Assembly: GCF_017654505.1 (NCBI RefSeq)
Contig: NC_054555.1
Span: 7,123,335 to 7,187,334, forward strand
DNA from: Polyodon spathula
Lineage: Eukaryota > Chordata > Actinopteri > Acipenseriformes > Polyodontidae
Direction of reading: 5' to 3'
Length of the DNA stretch: 64,000 nucleotides
A program made the position numbers and the translations under genes. Position 1 is the first letter of the stretch. Every line of letters starts with the position of its first letter. The notes beneath the pieces are model-generated. The model worked only from the letters and a program-made list of their open reading frames with translations. It had not been told where the DNA came from and searched no databases. Positions 26,520-40,512 of the stretch are shown in pieces.

Positions 26520-27485
26520 TCACGCCGTTTCATTGCTGCTGGGTGCCGTTGTTGTCTTTTTCTTCGGCTGCCTCTTCACGGTTTTCGTCTGAGGCTGAAA
26601 GCATCAACACAGAAGACACTTAAAGGCAGACAAGAGCCGATTGTTACAGCCTGGATTTTGCACGCATTTCCCTGCTTAATTATTCCAAGAAGGCAGGTCT
26701 CCAAGTCTGCTTTCCTCAGTGAGAATATCAACACACAAAACCAACCCTTTATTAAAGGATTTCTGCGACAGGCCAAAATAACAGCATATTAAAATATGCA
26801 TGGCTAACAAAATAGTTCCAATAAATCTTGCTGAATATGTATTACCATCACTTTGTAGAAGACTTCCTCTATGAAAGAGGCACACTTTATGTTTAATGTT
26901 GCATTTGGTTATAATGGTATTTTCTTTTAAAGAACTCAAACTCCCAGAATCTCGATGCACTGGCTCACATTTGAGTACCAATCACTGCTTTTCCTTTGGT
27001 TGATCTGCTTTCAACGGCGACTTAATTCCTTTATGCGACTTTAGAAAGTTGAGCGGAAGTACAGTTCTGAAGTATCAAGCAAGGAGCGTTCAATAACTAA
27101 CTTTCCCCAACTGCTTTAAATAAACTACCATTCAAAAAATCAAAGTCACTTTTACCATAATGCAGGAAAATCTGAGACCAACGAAATGATAGCGATATCT
27201 ACCAGGTAAGGTTTCCTGGAATTATTTTGTTCGCAGCCTGTACTTTGTAAACTGGTGTACACATTGTTGATATTAGCTGTGGTTTGCAGGGGGGACTCCT
27301 GCATATTCAGTACCTCTGTTTTCGTTGTGGTTTTCTTCACTGTCTTTATGCTCTGTGTGCGTTTTGGGGCTCTGTCCACAGCATCCTCGTCCGACTGCTC
27401 TGTCCTTGTGTCTGATTGGTCCCCGTCCAGCTTCTGAGTCTGATGTAGCTCCTCTGGTCGGGCTGGAAGAGAAAAGAAAAGAGCC

Positions 27486-27556
<71 letters not shown>

Positions 27557-30500
27557 TCCAGTTATAGAAATGTCAAAGTATGCTAAGCGATAAATTTGAG
27601 GTCAATGCAATAATGCAGTTTAGTTAACCTGTCCTGTATCTTCTGCACACTAGAGGGTGTTATCTGCCTAGAAGCTGGTTTATCACAGATTACTACTGGA
27701 CTACACACCAGCAGGTGTCACTATAAAGGCCATCTTCTAAAAACGAAATGCTACACGTTATATTTTGATCATCCAGGAACTGTACAGAAAATGATGGACC
27801 AATGCACAGAAAGTTCAATGTTAAACTTTCCAAATCATACCAATCATACTATATTTGGTTCCATTTGCTTATTCTACCTGGAGCAACTCTTCTAAATGGG
27901 TTAAATAAGCTAGTGACACTTACTGAATACCCAGGTTCGCAGCAAAACGATAAATGGGAAAACTGTCAATACCAACTTCGCATGGACTAAGAAGCTGACA
28001 GAGCAGAGAACTGTATTTTTCAAGGACTATATCGTTCTAAGAAAAACAAGGTTGTTACAATAAAATCCCATGTTCAAATGATAAAACCACCATGTACAGT
28101 ACTGTAGAAAAAGAACACCATCGAGGGCAAGTAACTGTCATCATGTCACAAATGGAACAGATAGGTCTGCAGAAACCAACCGCCTGTGAGATAATATCGC
28201 CCCAGTGTGTCAGTTCCCTGTGCTACACATGCTGCACATATACTCAGAGAACAGGACTATAGGGCTGACATGCAGACTTCATTCTTTGAGGAAATTACCA
28301 TAACAAAGTGGAATTATTCATGTGTTAAAGCTGAGCTGGCATACTGTGTTTTTATATTATGTTGATACGTTGTGTGTAGGGTGTCTCTTATTGTTTAAGA
28401 GATGTCATTGTGCCCAGTTTGTGTCCTATGTACGGGAGGACATCTGTACGCAGGATAATATGTACAGTACTGGAACTTTGGCAAATACTTCGCTGTGATT
28501 GGCCGATCTCTGACAAACATTTAGACTAGATGTCTCTTTCAATGTACACATAATAAGTGAATGTAAAATGAGATGTCTAGTGTGAATGGGCTGTATTTTT
28601 ACACATCTCGTCTTCACTGGGGTCCTGCTTGTTCCCTGCTCTACTACCAGGTATTCAAACCCAGGACCAGCTGGTCTCCCAAAACTACCCTAATCAGAGT
28701 GCTGTCAGTCTCATCATGCCTGAGAATGGGGTGCTCTGTACCTTTACCACGGCCAGCGCTGGCCCCCCCTCTGGAGTCGGCAATGGTCTCCAGCAGGCTG
28801 CTGGTGGACGTGTGCATGGGCAGGTCTGAGCTGCGCAGGTGCACCGTCCCCTCGTCGTGGATCAGCGTCAGGTCCTGCATGCTGAAACTGCGCAGCTTGT
28901 CTGAGAGGACTCCTTGACCCTGTATTGAAAGCATCAGAACCTCATTACACAGCCTGCCTGCAACACCCATCCATCTCACAGAGAGACCAGAGCCTTGGAG
29001 GACAAGCTACAGTGGTGTGTCAGGTGTTAATGGAACACGATTAACTTTTCTACCGAACTGACACTCTGGGGGGGAAAAAAAAACAAAACAAAAAAACTGG
29101 TGAGCAGTCAACGTTTTGCCAGTACAGCTGAGATTGCGCACATGCATGTTACAAACATTTATGTGGACAGATATGAATTAATCTTCAGTAAGAAACATTG
29201 TTTTATCTGTGTCTTACTTCAGCTGGAATACTGTATTGAAACAGCAATAGTGAATAGTTTTTCAAAACCCATTTTGAGAAGAGTAAAAGAATAAAGGCAT
29301 CAGATAGGAAACCCTCTGACCCTGCTCACCTTGGAAGCGGCAGTAACAGCAGCACTGGCTGCTAGATTGAGTCCCCTCTTCCCAAACGTCATCATAGTCT
29401 CATAGCTCCGGTCCCTGGCCTGGGTAATGTACTCATCAATCTCCTTCAAATACAATAACATCATGGCTGAACCACTGCAATAAGGTACAGCAAGTATCTC
29501 CAGTGCTGCCTAATACTAAGCTGGCAGAAGAAGCACTACATTGGGTTTATTTAGCTTTCTCTGCTCAGGCTAATCACCCAGACAAAGGGGCTTTGAAGCA
29601 AACAGGCTAGTTTTGGCCCCAGTGCCAACTAGATTGTATTTCGAGGTTGCTTTTTTGTGGGTAACACCGAATGCTGGTATTAATCACCAAATATGCATGA
29701 AGACGCGATGTATAAGACACTAGGGATGTTGATCACAGTAAGGGGGGTTGTTTCCGCTGGCACAGTCTCCACTTGTACAAACCTATAAAGAGCAGACAAG
29801 TACCTTTTCCTTATTGGACAGCGTTGGGTGGACAAACTTCCGGTAGAGCACACTGGAGCCTTTTGTGTAGGGGGACAACAGCCAGATGACAAAGGCGATC
29901 TTCAGTTCAAAATAAAATGGAAACCTGAGGGAGGAAATATGCTGTTATGTTCCTTCTAGCATCGACTTGATTTTACAGTGCGGGCAAATTGCCCATATAA
30001 TACATTTACTATGGGGGGTCTACTACCAAAAGAGGAAGATATAGTCCAGTAAGACTGAAAATATAGTCCAGTAAGACTGAAGCTCACATGGTGAACAAAG
30101 CTGGTTAACTCTCAGAAGTTCTCCAGTGACTCAATGCACCAATCTTGAAACAAACCTTTTAAATACAGACTAAATAACCAATCTGTCTGGAGGTCTAGGT
30201 TGTTGACTGTATCACAGCTGTTTTTTTTTTTTCTTATGGGCACAGCCAGCTTCTGTCACCTTGGTAAGCACTGACTGTTTCAGCTGAGCACAACCAAAAG
30301 TCATTTGAGCCCTTGGGACTTGACCAATCCACTTGCCTGTCAAAATAATGTACAATTTCTGCAATATGATGGACAGCATTATTAAGACAGAAAAGCCTTT
30401 CAACAGTAAAACTTTATTTTAAGACAGTGTTCCTTTAAAAAAACAAATGTTGTGAGCCGGAATATTTTCATAGAGCATATTTAATAATATATTGATAAAG

Positions 30501-33500
30501 AAATGCATTTTTGTATTGTTACAAGAGTGTAGATCGAATCAATCTAAAAGTTGAAATACTCACCAAGAAAGAATGATATCTGTGAGCGTTTCTGCTGTTG
30601 TGAAAAACGCAAAGACGATCCAGTACATCATCCACTTCACCTGGAAAAGACACCAGATTCAGACCCAGACTGATTGGGACCAGTAGGAGCAGAGAGAGGA
30701 ATAAACACAAGGTGCCACAACAAAATACCATTTCAATCCTGGAAAATGAGATGAAGAACAAGTCAACACCTCTAACGAGTCATGCAGTATGGTCTAGCGC
30801 TTTGTGCAAAGGTCTGACAGGAAGAAATTCCTGGGTTCATGAGTAGGGAATGTACAATTAAAACATCATGGCTGATATTTACACCACTGGTGCATATATG
30901 CATGCAAGCCTGCAGAATATGTACAAATACCTGGAGGAGGTGTCTCTATGGAAGTTTGTTACTCTTAACATAGTAATGGACTGTTTTTAAAATGTGTACA
31001 GATTGTTATAAGAAAATCTTCCACCAAAACAATGAAACCACCCACCCACTGGCTGTTAGTACGACTATTACTAGTACTGTTAGGCCATAACCCCTTATTA
31101 GTTTATTAACTGTTAATGGGGTTTTCTTGCACATCAGTTTATCCGACTGGGATTTTAACTGGGGCAAATACCTTCAAGGGAGAGTCCAATTGAGATTTCC
31201 TCCACACCTCGATCAGAAAATGCCATATTAAATGACAATTTGGATGTGTTTGCGCTAGGAAAGCTCAGGGGGGCAAAATACATAATTAACTGCAGCTCTG
31301 GAAACACTCAGTGTGCCACTGCGCTGTTGAAGTCAGGCAGGTAAACGCTCAAACAGAAATAAAAACACTGTGTTGCTGTCATTGCCCAACTTAAATCTCC
31401 ATATAGGCAGGAATGTGACTGGGGTGAAAACAAACAAGACATGAAAAACTGTTTTGCTGCTGTACTTTTTATTTTTGGTTTTGTATTTTGTATTTTTTAA
31501 ATACAGTTCTGCTGCTGTATCTAGCTGTGTTATTATGCAAAATGGTTCCAGCAGCAAAAGCAGTGTAGCTCTCTTCCACTTCCCTGACACTACCTCCAGG
31601 ACCTGTTCCAAGGATTTCCGGGTCCCTATGGCAACAGTTGCTAAGGTAGTTTATATCAGTCTTTTCTGCCTGGGCACAATCAGTTAGAGTCTTCCAGGGC
31701 TGAGTGTAGGATTAAATGGTGTTGGAATTTAAAGCTAGATATCTTGATTTGATCGCCAACTGACTTTCATTTTTGTATTAATTGGACACAAAGAGGGCAC
31801 TACCTGATGGAATACAAAGTATAGCCCATGAAAACATCAGCAGGGGCAGTTCTCAAAAAGTCAGAGGGGAACACCCATGCCAAATAAAGTCATTCCAATT
31901 TTCTATTGCATTCTCTGAGCCAGAGAAGGAACTCCAGCAATCCACTCTCCACTCAGCCATTGCCCCTGCCCCGTGAAATTACAGGGTAGTGCTTGGTCCA
32001 CAATATCCACACATGTGTCGCACAGAAGTGTTTCCATTGTCCCGTGATTGGGATTAGGTCTGTGTGTAGATGCGCCTGGATGTTCCTGGAGCATTGGAAT
32101 CCAGACAATTCAGAAACGTGCACCTATTACAAAACAGAATGCTGAAAGCATGCTGTAGTTTTATTCTGGATAATAAAGGCAGCATACTTACATATTCTTT
32201 AACATTCTTCGTTTTTACTGCCTTGTATGAAGAGTAGGCTGGATACAGTGTCCCAAATATTAGCCTGTAAAACAAAAAACGTGACAGTGAGGACATTTTA
32301 GCACTTACTAACAGTTTCAGTAAATGGCCAAACTTCCTACTGTATGACTCAAAATGAAATATCATAGGAGTAACATTTGAATACTGAATGCTCTAATTAT
32401 TTTGATAATTGGATGCAAAGAGAATCAATATACAGTAACAATAAGGCTAACTGCTTCTTTGACAGTAAATGTGTTAAAGCATTACCAAATCATTAAGGTT
32501 GGTCTGGTACAGGACTTTAGAGAAAGTCTTTTCCTGTCACATGATCAGTCTAACGCCTATCTGAAGGATGCGCTTGTAACAAACAAGTGCATCTCTCTTT
32601 ACTCACAAAGCTAATTTCAGTAAGGGCAGCAGAATAAAACCTCTACACTTGTTCTGCCAATAACTAAACAAGGCAGAAAAACCTTCATTCAAAACATAAA
32701 AAAATAAAGAAATACCAGCATACTGTACAACCAGCTCTGTAAGACTGGTCCAAATACTCACACACACAGGACCTCCATTCATTTAAACAAAACACAGTGC
32801 CCCAATGAAACGACTTACATTTATCCTAGCAAACTGGTATATTAGTAACTTTATGAAGCATATTAATAAACATGGCAAATCAAGGTAAACTATGGTAAAT
32901 GAGTGGCTCATCCAGTTAAAGCTCTGTTGCGGGGAGTCACATTGGCTCTGACGCTCCCTGGGTAGGGGATGGGAAACCAGTGGGGATTGCTTCTCTTCAT
33001 CGTGCAGCAGCAAACCCTACTGCCCAGACACCGAGCACATTCAGAGTGGATAAGTGGCAGGGCTGATCCCTGTTCTCTGGGATCGGTAATCTGCCCACTT
33101 CTACTCTGGATTGCTCAGCGTAATGGTGATTCTGGCTTTAGGCTTGTGAGATCGGCGGACGCTCACACGCCTTCAGAACGTCTGTGTTGTGCGGGGACTC
33201 GCTGTGGTGAGGAGAAAAAACATAATTGGACATTCCAAATTGGGGGGAAATAAAAAATAAATAAACAAATAAATAAATATACACTTCATCAGCTATTGTT
33301 TGACAAGCAACTGGGTGAGTCATTCCACCTCTTGAGAAGTAAAATGTACTGTAAGACACAGTAACATGGCCTACAGCCTACCTAATATAGAATACCATTC
33401 TCTGCTTCTAGCAGTGAACTTCCCAATTTATGATGTGTTTGCTATTAAAACTCTAATTACTAATTCAATGTATTGTTGTGCTGCTTCTCTGGCGGTGCGG

Positions 33501-35192
33501 GGGAGGACAGAGCTGGCAGCAGCCCATTTGAACTCCTGTTAGTCATCCCCAGTGCCGCCATTCTTCTCAGCCTTTCTCCACACAGCCATAGCGGAGGGCG
33601 GGATCAGATCCTGATTGTTGTATTTTGCTGACCTAACGAGACAGACGGACACTGAAAATAATAGACTGTTGTCACAGAGGTCACTTCTATGGGAGTTTAG
33701 TGAGGCTGAAATGACATCAGCTGCCAATCAGTCCAAGTACAGTACAGGGTGAGGAAGTTAAAAGACTGTTGAAGTTACTGGCAGCTTAAAAGGTACCGAT
33801 CAGGTGGGCTTTCTCCCTTGTGCAGTTATACTTCTTGCTTTCTACTAAATGTTTTGTTGCATATTTCAAAAGTCTTTGATTGTTACACCATAACTAACCA
33901 ATGATGCTTCCCCCTTTCACAGGTATAAGGGTCCCATTAAGATCTATGATTTCAAACAACAGTTTACTATGAAGAATAAAAGCAGTTTAGTAGGTATGAC
34001 AGAACTTTTGAATTGCTTGGTTTGACAATCAATCAATTAATCAAAGCCTTTATTTATCCAGATGAGTGAATTGAGAGCAAATTCTCGTTTTGAATGATGA
34101 CCTGGCAATGGGTCCCGTCTTTCGGGTCATTTGGTGCCACTTGAAAATATTGGTGTATAGGCAGGGAGGCAATTCGACTGCCAATCCCACGACGACGTTG
34201 AAAATGTGGTGCAGCTTATGGAGCAGGTGGGTAGTTTTAAATCTACCTGGCTTCACCTGCCACTGGATGAAGATTGACATATTTTTTGTTTTCTCCTCTC
34301 AATCAAATGATCATTTTTGGATGTTTTTTAATTGTACAATTGCCTGTCTGAAACTTTGCATAGCTTTAGGGTTAAAAAATGTTAAACAATTGGCAAAAGC
34401 TGTAAAAAATAACTTTAAGTTTTTACCTTGAAAGAATTTTCAGTTCTGTGCTTACCATTAGCTGCTTGGGTTTATTCAAAATATAACCTAAGTTGTAAAG
34501 TATTAACAGCAACTGGAAATGGAACACTGCTCAATGTAGCACACAGAATACCAAGGGATTCTAAAGGTGAGGGAACACAAAGCCACTTTTTTAAAAGCAG
34601 TGGTTTGAAACCTGGTTCCAGGGGACCGGGAGACCTAGTCTGAGACAACTTTGCCGTATCAAACCCCAGGTCTCCCCTGGTGTACCATGCAGTAGCGTGA
34701 AACCTAGTCTCCTGAGACCAAGTTCCAAGCCAGAAAGTGACTTTGTGTTTCCTTCAGCTTAACACATTAGAATCCAACATGAGTGCCACTGGCTTGTGTG
34801 AAGAAGTCAGAATGGCACATTTCTATTTGGTAACTTCGTTGGGTTTCTGAATGACGATCTGGAGTGAAATAATTGTTGAGAATCAAACACAGTATTCTTG
34901 CGGTTTTCAGTCCCGGTGATTCCTCTTTACTTCCAGAAATATGAATCGCAGTCAGAAATGCACGTGGACTCTAAATCAATCACTGTAAAAACACCTGGTC
35001 TCAGAGGTGGGGTGTGCACAGGCAAACAATGTTAACATGCTGCTTATGGAAATGCAACCACTTTCTCTCCAAGTGAAACATCACTAAGAATGACCAAATG
35101 GAACATGATGACAATCACAGAGAGCACAGTGGCAAACATATTGCATCAATGACAGCTGCTGTAATATTTCCCTAAAGATTTCCAGTCTTGTT

Positions 35193-35279
<87 letters not shown>

Positions 35280-37960
35280 AAGGCCTGGGGTAAAGAATAA
35301 CCTAACCAAGTTTACACAAAATTGGAAAAACAGGTTTTTATTTTATTTTTGTATTCATACAGTATACATTGACAGTCCTGCAGGTCTTCTAACGGAGGAT
35401 TAACATGCAGTACATTGAGCCATTATTGTTAATTATTTTTTACTTAATTTATTTAAAATGTAAGTATTTATTTTATTCAAATACAGCACTATAGTTAAAT
35501 TGCTACGTCCTGGTACCTTTGCTGGAGGTCACATGGTCTGAAGGCAGCTAGAACATTGGTGGGAGTTGGAGCTCCAGTCCATTCAGTGATTAGGTATTAA
35601 GATAAGAAGCAGCACCAATTTTTCATTTATTTATTTATTGAAGGAGAAGCATTGGCAGGAGGTTCTAAGCAATTCCCCGATCCGATCTTCAAAACCAGGG
35701 AAGGAAAGACAATCAAGTTCCATCAAACTATGATGGAAACAATTCCACGTCTTTGGGGAGTGATATGCCAAAGATCATTCTCCTGTGTTCAAAGCCATGG
35801 TAAAATAACTGAATATCCCAGTAAAACGAAAGAAGAAGGACCAAAAGATCTTCAACAGAAGAAGAGGGAGAGCAGTGAGAATACTGCTAGAGATAATAAG
35901 TGACCAGGGATTTCAGCCCTTAGTTAGCACTCCTCAAGGAGGCATCTGTGTGTGTTGAGCCATGGCTACTGTAAAAAGCCCCCCTATCCGTTTGTTAAAA
36001 CGGGATGCACAGTTTCCTAATCTACATAATCTGATAAGTGAGCTCAGAAGAAAGAAGTGACTTGAGCAATCATAACCCAGACTGTGCTCACTTTGGGAAA
36101 GTGGCCTGACCTTTAATTTGTGAATTACAGTCCTGTGTACTGTGGTGAACCAAACAATGGCTTTTTAATCAGTTTAATCAGCAACAGGGCTTTCTGTTTT
36201 ATTTGCACATACTTTGCAAGTCGAGATGAAAGTCCTATTTTGAGTGTGTATTCAGATTTTGATGTGCACTTTTGAACAGGTTTATTTAGGTTAATAGAAA
36301 ACCTAGCTAGCACAGCAAGCTCCAATTAATTAGTATGTATAAATAGAGGCCCCTGTCAGCATTGTGTAGCTGTGAAGTCCCTCAGAATAGTGGCTGCGTT
36401 GCAGAAAGTGCAGTATGGGGATTAACAGCTACAAAACGAATAATGAACATTTACCCTCCTCTGGTGTTGAGAATTTGGTTACTTCTGGCATATTGACTCA
36501 TACTGTTTGAGTACATAATCAGTCAACATGAACCGTGAACTTGCATTGATTTTAATTCTGTTTTAACTAGTCAGAAAAGGGTCAAGCTAGATTCCAGCTC
36601 CTTCCCTCGGCTCGGTCTCACTGTGCACACAAGAGTACAACTATCTTATGCATAAAAAACACAACTGCTACCCTGAAGCCCCTTTCTCAGACACTGGGAG
36701 TCATCAACCAGGAAACATCTGAATTTGGTCCAGCTGTAATGACACTAAAGTCAGCAGGTTGCATAGACTGGCTGGTTATATGGTTGCAATGCTCTCGCTA
36801 CTTGTGTTAACTAATCCTGCTCCCTGATTAAAGGCAAGATATTTGGCCTCCTATCAAAGCTGACTGATAACTCTTTTTTATGTCATGCACTGTGCTGGAA
36901 GAGCTTAATTCCCTGCAATTTTAATGCACACTGATGATCAGTATTTGCATCACGGCAGGTAGGCAAAGTTGCATGGCAATTGTACCTGAATCACAAGTTT
37001 CTGCATTGCAAAATGTCTTTCCTGGTTGGTTACCAAGAGCCTTCCCAGCAGCCCAGAGAGATCAGAGACTGGTTTAAAAAGTGCCCCTCATTGACCTGCC
37101 CAATCATAAAGAAAACACACATTCCCAGAGCCAGACATGTGGTGGTCTGACTTTGGACTGTGATATCAAGCAAATCAAAAACAAACGCTAACCCTAAAAA
37201 AAAAAAAAATAATTAAAAAATGAAACCTGTGAAAAGTGTGTCTTTATCCTAACCTATTTTCCAATGTATTTATTTTTCTTCTACTGTATGTGACAGTCCT
37301 GGACCTAACATTTGACAATATATACTAGTGCAGTGGTACCTAAGATTCAAATTAGCTTTCCTTTTTAAATAAAATCCAATTTTGTTATCATATCTGCAGC
37401 CTGCATTCACCCTAAAGTGATCAGGACAGTGGACAAAGCGGGTGACACATAGCTACACACTGCGCATGTGCAGACCCTACCTCTGTGACCTTACCCAATC
37501 TGCATTCATCTAAGGAGTCATTTTACATTATGTCAGGAATCAGATCTCTTAACATTAAATAAAACATAATTGTGTTGCATTTTATGCAAATGACTATTAT
37601 TCAGTAAAAGAAAGAAAGAAACAAAATGCATACCTAATGTCTGGAATAATATTGCACAATGTAATATATACAGATAGCATACGTTTGGGGTATTTAGGTG
37701 TATTTGTTTTTGTAACATCAATTATTATTGAAGACATGACACTGTTATAATCATGATGTTGTACAACTATAAATAATGTAAATAGTCCGATGAAAAAAAA
37801 AGCCATCAGCAAGATGTGCTTCAGGCGCTCTATTTTAGGCAGAATGCATAATAAATAAATTGCATACGATTCGCCTTTTTTATATTTCTTAAATCGGATT
37901 TTTTATGTACTAGAGATAATAATAATAATAACAATAATAATAATAACAATAACAATAATC

Positions 37961-38006
<46 letters not shown>

Positions 38007-38204
38007 TCACACAATGTACGGAGTCTCTAGGTTTAACCTAATGTCCTAAATAGCTAAACTGGATTAGAATGACATTGCTAGCACAGCAAAACTGTACAGT
38101 ACATTTAAAATTAAAAAATAAATCACAAATACCGGCCGATATTGCAACAAAAATAAGATTTGGAATACTTACACCACTAATCTTGAGATGATCCAGGACA
38201 CCAT
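26520..38204 (-). CDS. reep2: REEP2, receptor expression-enhancing protein 2
   Basis: Complete gene of eight coding exons: 38173-38204, 32192-32264, 30564-30640, 29804-29924, 29330-29443, 28742-28919, 27314-27462 and 26520-26594. All have GT-AG junctions and join in frame (819 bp, 272 residues plus stop; human REEP2 is about 252). The protein starts [11 protein letters not shown]. It has the TB2/DP1/HVA22 reticulon-like hairpin region ([57 protein letters not shown]) and then [20 protein letters not shown]. Its variable basic tail includes [16 protein letters not shown] and DRAPKR, and it ends [14 protein letters not shown]. The residues [15 protein letters not shown] and LTLI favour REEP2 over REEP1, 3 and 4. 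REEP1-4 proteins shape tubular ER and bind microtubules; REEP2 is mainly neuronal. No defects are seen. Confidence 0.95.
27488..27555. repeat. (TAA)n microsatellite
   Basis: About 22 AAT/TAA units, in the REEP2 intron immediately upstream of the seventh coding exon (its acceptor is at about 27,463). An asparagine-run open frame on the plus strand is an artefact of this repeat. Confidence 0.97.
32945..33281 (+). repeat. SINE-like repeat, copy 2
   Basis: Plus-strand copy of the family also seen at 9,289-9,595 on the minus strand. It contains GCTTCTCTTCATCGTGC, ACCCTACTGCCCAG, GGGGACTCGCTGTGGTGAGG and CATAATTGGACATTCC with AAATTGGGG, and ends in an A-rich (AAATA)n tail at 33,248-33,280. It lies in REEP2 intron 1. 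The A-rich tail and dispersed copies indicate retroposition. Confidence 0.6.
34028..34170 (+). repeat. Dispersed repeat fragment
   Basis: The motif series AGCCTTTATTTATCCAGATG, TTGAGAGCAAATTCTCGTTT and TGATGACCTGGC resembles a widespread fish interspersed repeat whose hallmark is a phrase like aagtcaattgagaacaaattc. It starts in an (ATCA)n-type tract. Only one copy is in this window, so the family assignment rests on memory of the motif. It lies in REEP2 intron 1. Confidence 0.4.
34571..34753. mobile_element. Possible MITE in REEP2 intron 1
   Basis: Inverted ends GGGAACACAAAGCCACTTT and AAAGTGACTTTGTGTTTCC flank 145 bp of non-coding DNA. The inside also has partly inverted sequences (GACCGGGAGACCTAGTCT versus AACCTAGTCTCCTGAGACC). 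I could not find a clear target-site duplication. A non-autonomous DNA element is the simplest reading. Confidence 0.4.
35196..35276. repeat. (AT)n microsatellite
   Basis: About 80 bp of alternating AT in REEP2 intron 1. The Tyr-Ile-run open frame over it is an artefact. Confidence 0.97.
37915..38006. repeat. (AAT)n microsatellite with AAC interruptions
   Basis: Roughly 30 triplets, mostly AAT, in REEP2 intron 1, ending about 170 bp from the first coding exon. Confidence 0.95.
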
Positions 38205-38417
38205 CTTGTTAAATTGTATAATTGTAGTTGTTTGAAGGCAGTTTGTTAAAGACAGGGATTCTGCTGCATTCTGTCTGTCTGTGTGTGAATGAGGCTGGCG
38301 AAATGCATTAAACCGAGCTCCTCCTAATTAAAGGGGCAGTTCAATGCGCCGACAATCTGCCGACAGGAAATAACTGTCAAACCCTTCCCGTCACTGTAGA
38401 GTGCATATTAGAAAATA

Positions 38418-38418
<1 letters not shown>

Positions 38419-38471
<53 letters not shown>
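38419..38471. repeat. (ATT)n microsatellite
   Basis: About 17 ATT units upstream of the REEP2 start. Confidence 0.96.
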
Positions 38472-38472
<1 letters not shown>

Positions 38473-39348
38473 AAATATTAAAATGTGTTTAATAAATACT
38501 GTGGGTGTTACCCTTTAACTGTACCACTATCTACCCAGAAGTTTGTCATTAGAACTAACGGCATTTCCATATTGCCCACACGGTGGAGACAAGGCGTAGA
38601 TATCGCATGTAAACGGTGTGAAAATCAGATCACTTTGCAGATAGTACTTTTATTATATACATCAATTATATGATCACATTTGAATAGAGCTACATATTAT
38701 AAAGGGAATTGAATAAACATTATAGGGATATGTGGATCAACAAAAGAAACAAGCAGGTGCCACGGCAGCTCAGCTGACCCTAAACTCTGGCAGACACAGC
38801 TTCTTAAGAGAAAAAACACAGTTCCAGCTAGAGGATTACACTCATTAAAACACCAGCAGACTGTCTGACCTAGAGAGGGCTCCACAAGAATAAGGCAGAC
38901 CGGGGCACTGATAATGACATCAAAGCAAACACAACACTGAAAAACCGCTGCAAGTCCTCTGTAAATAAATAAATAAAAACATCTCCAACTTTCTGTATTT
39001 GGTTTATCTCAATATGATGTAGTAGCAGCATGGGCATCTGATTAGAAGTATACTGGTCCACGACTAGACCTGACAATTGCTCAACAATTACTGATTCCTT
39101 CAGAGCAATCTCTAGTCTGTTCTCTAGAATGGCACATTCTAATCATCTAATGGCACACAGAACTATTTACACAAATAACTACTATAGGCCAATAAACACA
39201 TGAAACGAATCTGCATGAGAAATTATCATGACAATATATGTGCAACTGAAAAGAGAAATGAACAATTTTACAAAACCAGAACAAAAGCAACAATGTAATT
39301 GTAAAAATCAAATGCCCCTCAAGAACGCAATTGATTATTATTATAATT

Positions 39349-39380
<32 letters not shown>
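39349..39380. repeat. (TTG)n microsatellite
   Basis: About 10 TTG units between REEP2 and the PDCD4-like remnant. Confidence 0.95.
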
Positions 39381-39382
<2 letters not shown>

Positions 39383-40512
39383 TAAAGTGGTAAACATTTA
39401 GAAAACACGATCCTTTTTCTGGGAAAGAGAAGTCACCGTGTAATTATTTCACTTCCCTGCCCGTTTATGCAGCCTGTTGATTCAACGATTTAAAACTATC
39501 AATCAATTATAAACTGTATTATTGCTGCTACCTAAATAACACGGGGTAGGTTGGGTTGAAATGAAAAAATAAAAATAATAATAATTAGTTAATTACCGCC
39601 CACCATCTGTTTTTATCCAATCAGCATTGAGAACAGCAAATTACGTACAATGGCACGTTGTTAAAGCTTTGGCGGAAGGAAAACAAATCTCTTGCATTGC
39701 TGCTGTACCTAGACTGTTTTCACTTCATTCTGCAGCCAGAAAGAAACCCCCAAGAATAATGCTTTATATCTCAGTACTAACAACCGGTGTTTTTTACAGT
39801 CTCTCCGGCGTGCTCCGGGCATCATTCCTGTATTCACACACTCTGTGCTTCCCACATACCTCTGGAATCGAGCAGATGAGGACGTCGGCACAATCGCTGT
39901 TATTTATTTTGTGTGTAGTGCAAATGTGATGTAACTTTAATGAATGAAATACAGTAATGACATTATCCGCTGCAATTCGTGTTTAACACGATCGGTATCA
40001 TTCATTATGTACACACCTCTTACTATGCATGCATTATCACATTTAGAGGAACTTTAATATGTACCTCCAAATTGTGACACTGACTTTTGCTAAGGAGTAT
40101 CATGTGCATTCTCAACCAGGGATAATAAATCTCATCTTTTTTTTTTTTATTTTTTTATCTGAAATTGATTTGTTTCTGTCTCTACTCATAAAACACTTCC
40201 AGGACCTTCTACATCAAAGGAATCTGAAGACAGAAAGATGGGAAAGATTACAAAATTGAGTCCATTTGATGTGGAGTAACTAAATTAAAACTCCTATGTT
40301 AAAAAAAAAACAAAACAAAACAAAGATGACATTAACCGTCTGTGTGAGGCAGAACATTGCAAAAGCCCTTAATCTCAGCATGACTTAGTAAATCTGCCCT
40401 ACCTGTATTTGATAGGGCAGGTGATCTAACCAACGTATTCTCCTTTCAAACAAGGTTTTTACTTGTGTTAATGTTTTATGAGGGTGGATGATTTGGTTTG
40501 CTGTGTTTCAAG

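Larger units (their letters stand above)
38205..40512. promoter_or_regulatory. REEP2 5' flank and divergent intergenic interval
   Basis: This 2.3-kb interval separates the REEP2 start codon (minus) from the first PDCD4-like exon (plus), so a divergent promoter arrangement is possible. Just upstream of REEP2 lies GC-richer sequence (38,320-38,400) that may be 5' UTR or promoter. A CCAAT-type box (ATCCAATCAG) lies near 39,617. Microsatellites sit at 38,419-38,471 (ATT) and 39,349-39,380 (TTG). A possible extra upstream exon (acceptor CTTCCAG near 40,201, reading PSTSKESEDRKMGKITKLS) resembles the PDCD4 N-terminal serine/lysine region only weakly. Confidence 0.4.

Noticed and set aside
27314..27379. 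Extended REEP2 exon reading through its donor
   Set aside because: Reading on past GTACTG gives an unrelated tail, whereas splicing to 26520-26594 restores the conserved KKKT-type REEP2 C-terminus in frame.
28573..28917. Plus-strand 114-codon open frame
   Set aside because: Antisense shadow of the REEP2 exon at 28742-28919.
35188..35403. Tyr-Ile repeat protein
   Set aside because: Translation of an (AT)n microsatellite. The same applies to frames at 25,329, 56,873, 58,889 (part) and the Asn-run frame at 27,325.
35652..35903. 83-codon polar open frame in REEP2 intron 1
   Set aside because: Looks like a possible decayed repeat; I could not match it to a family or find inverted ends or splice sites.
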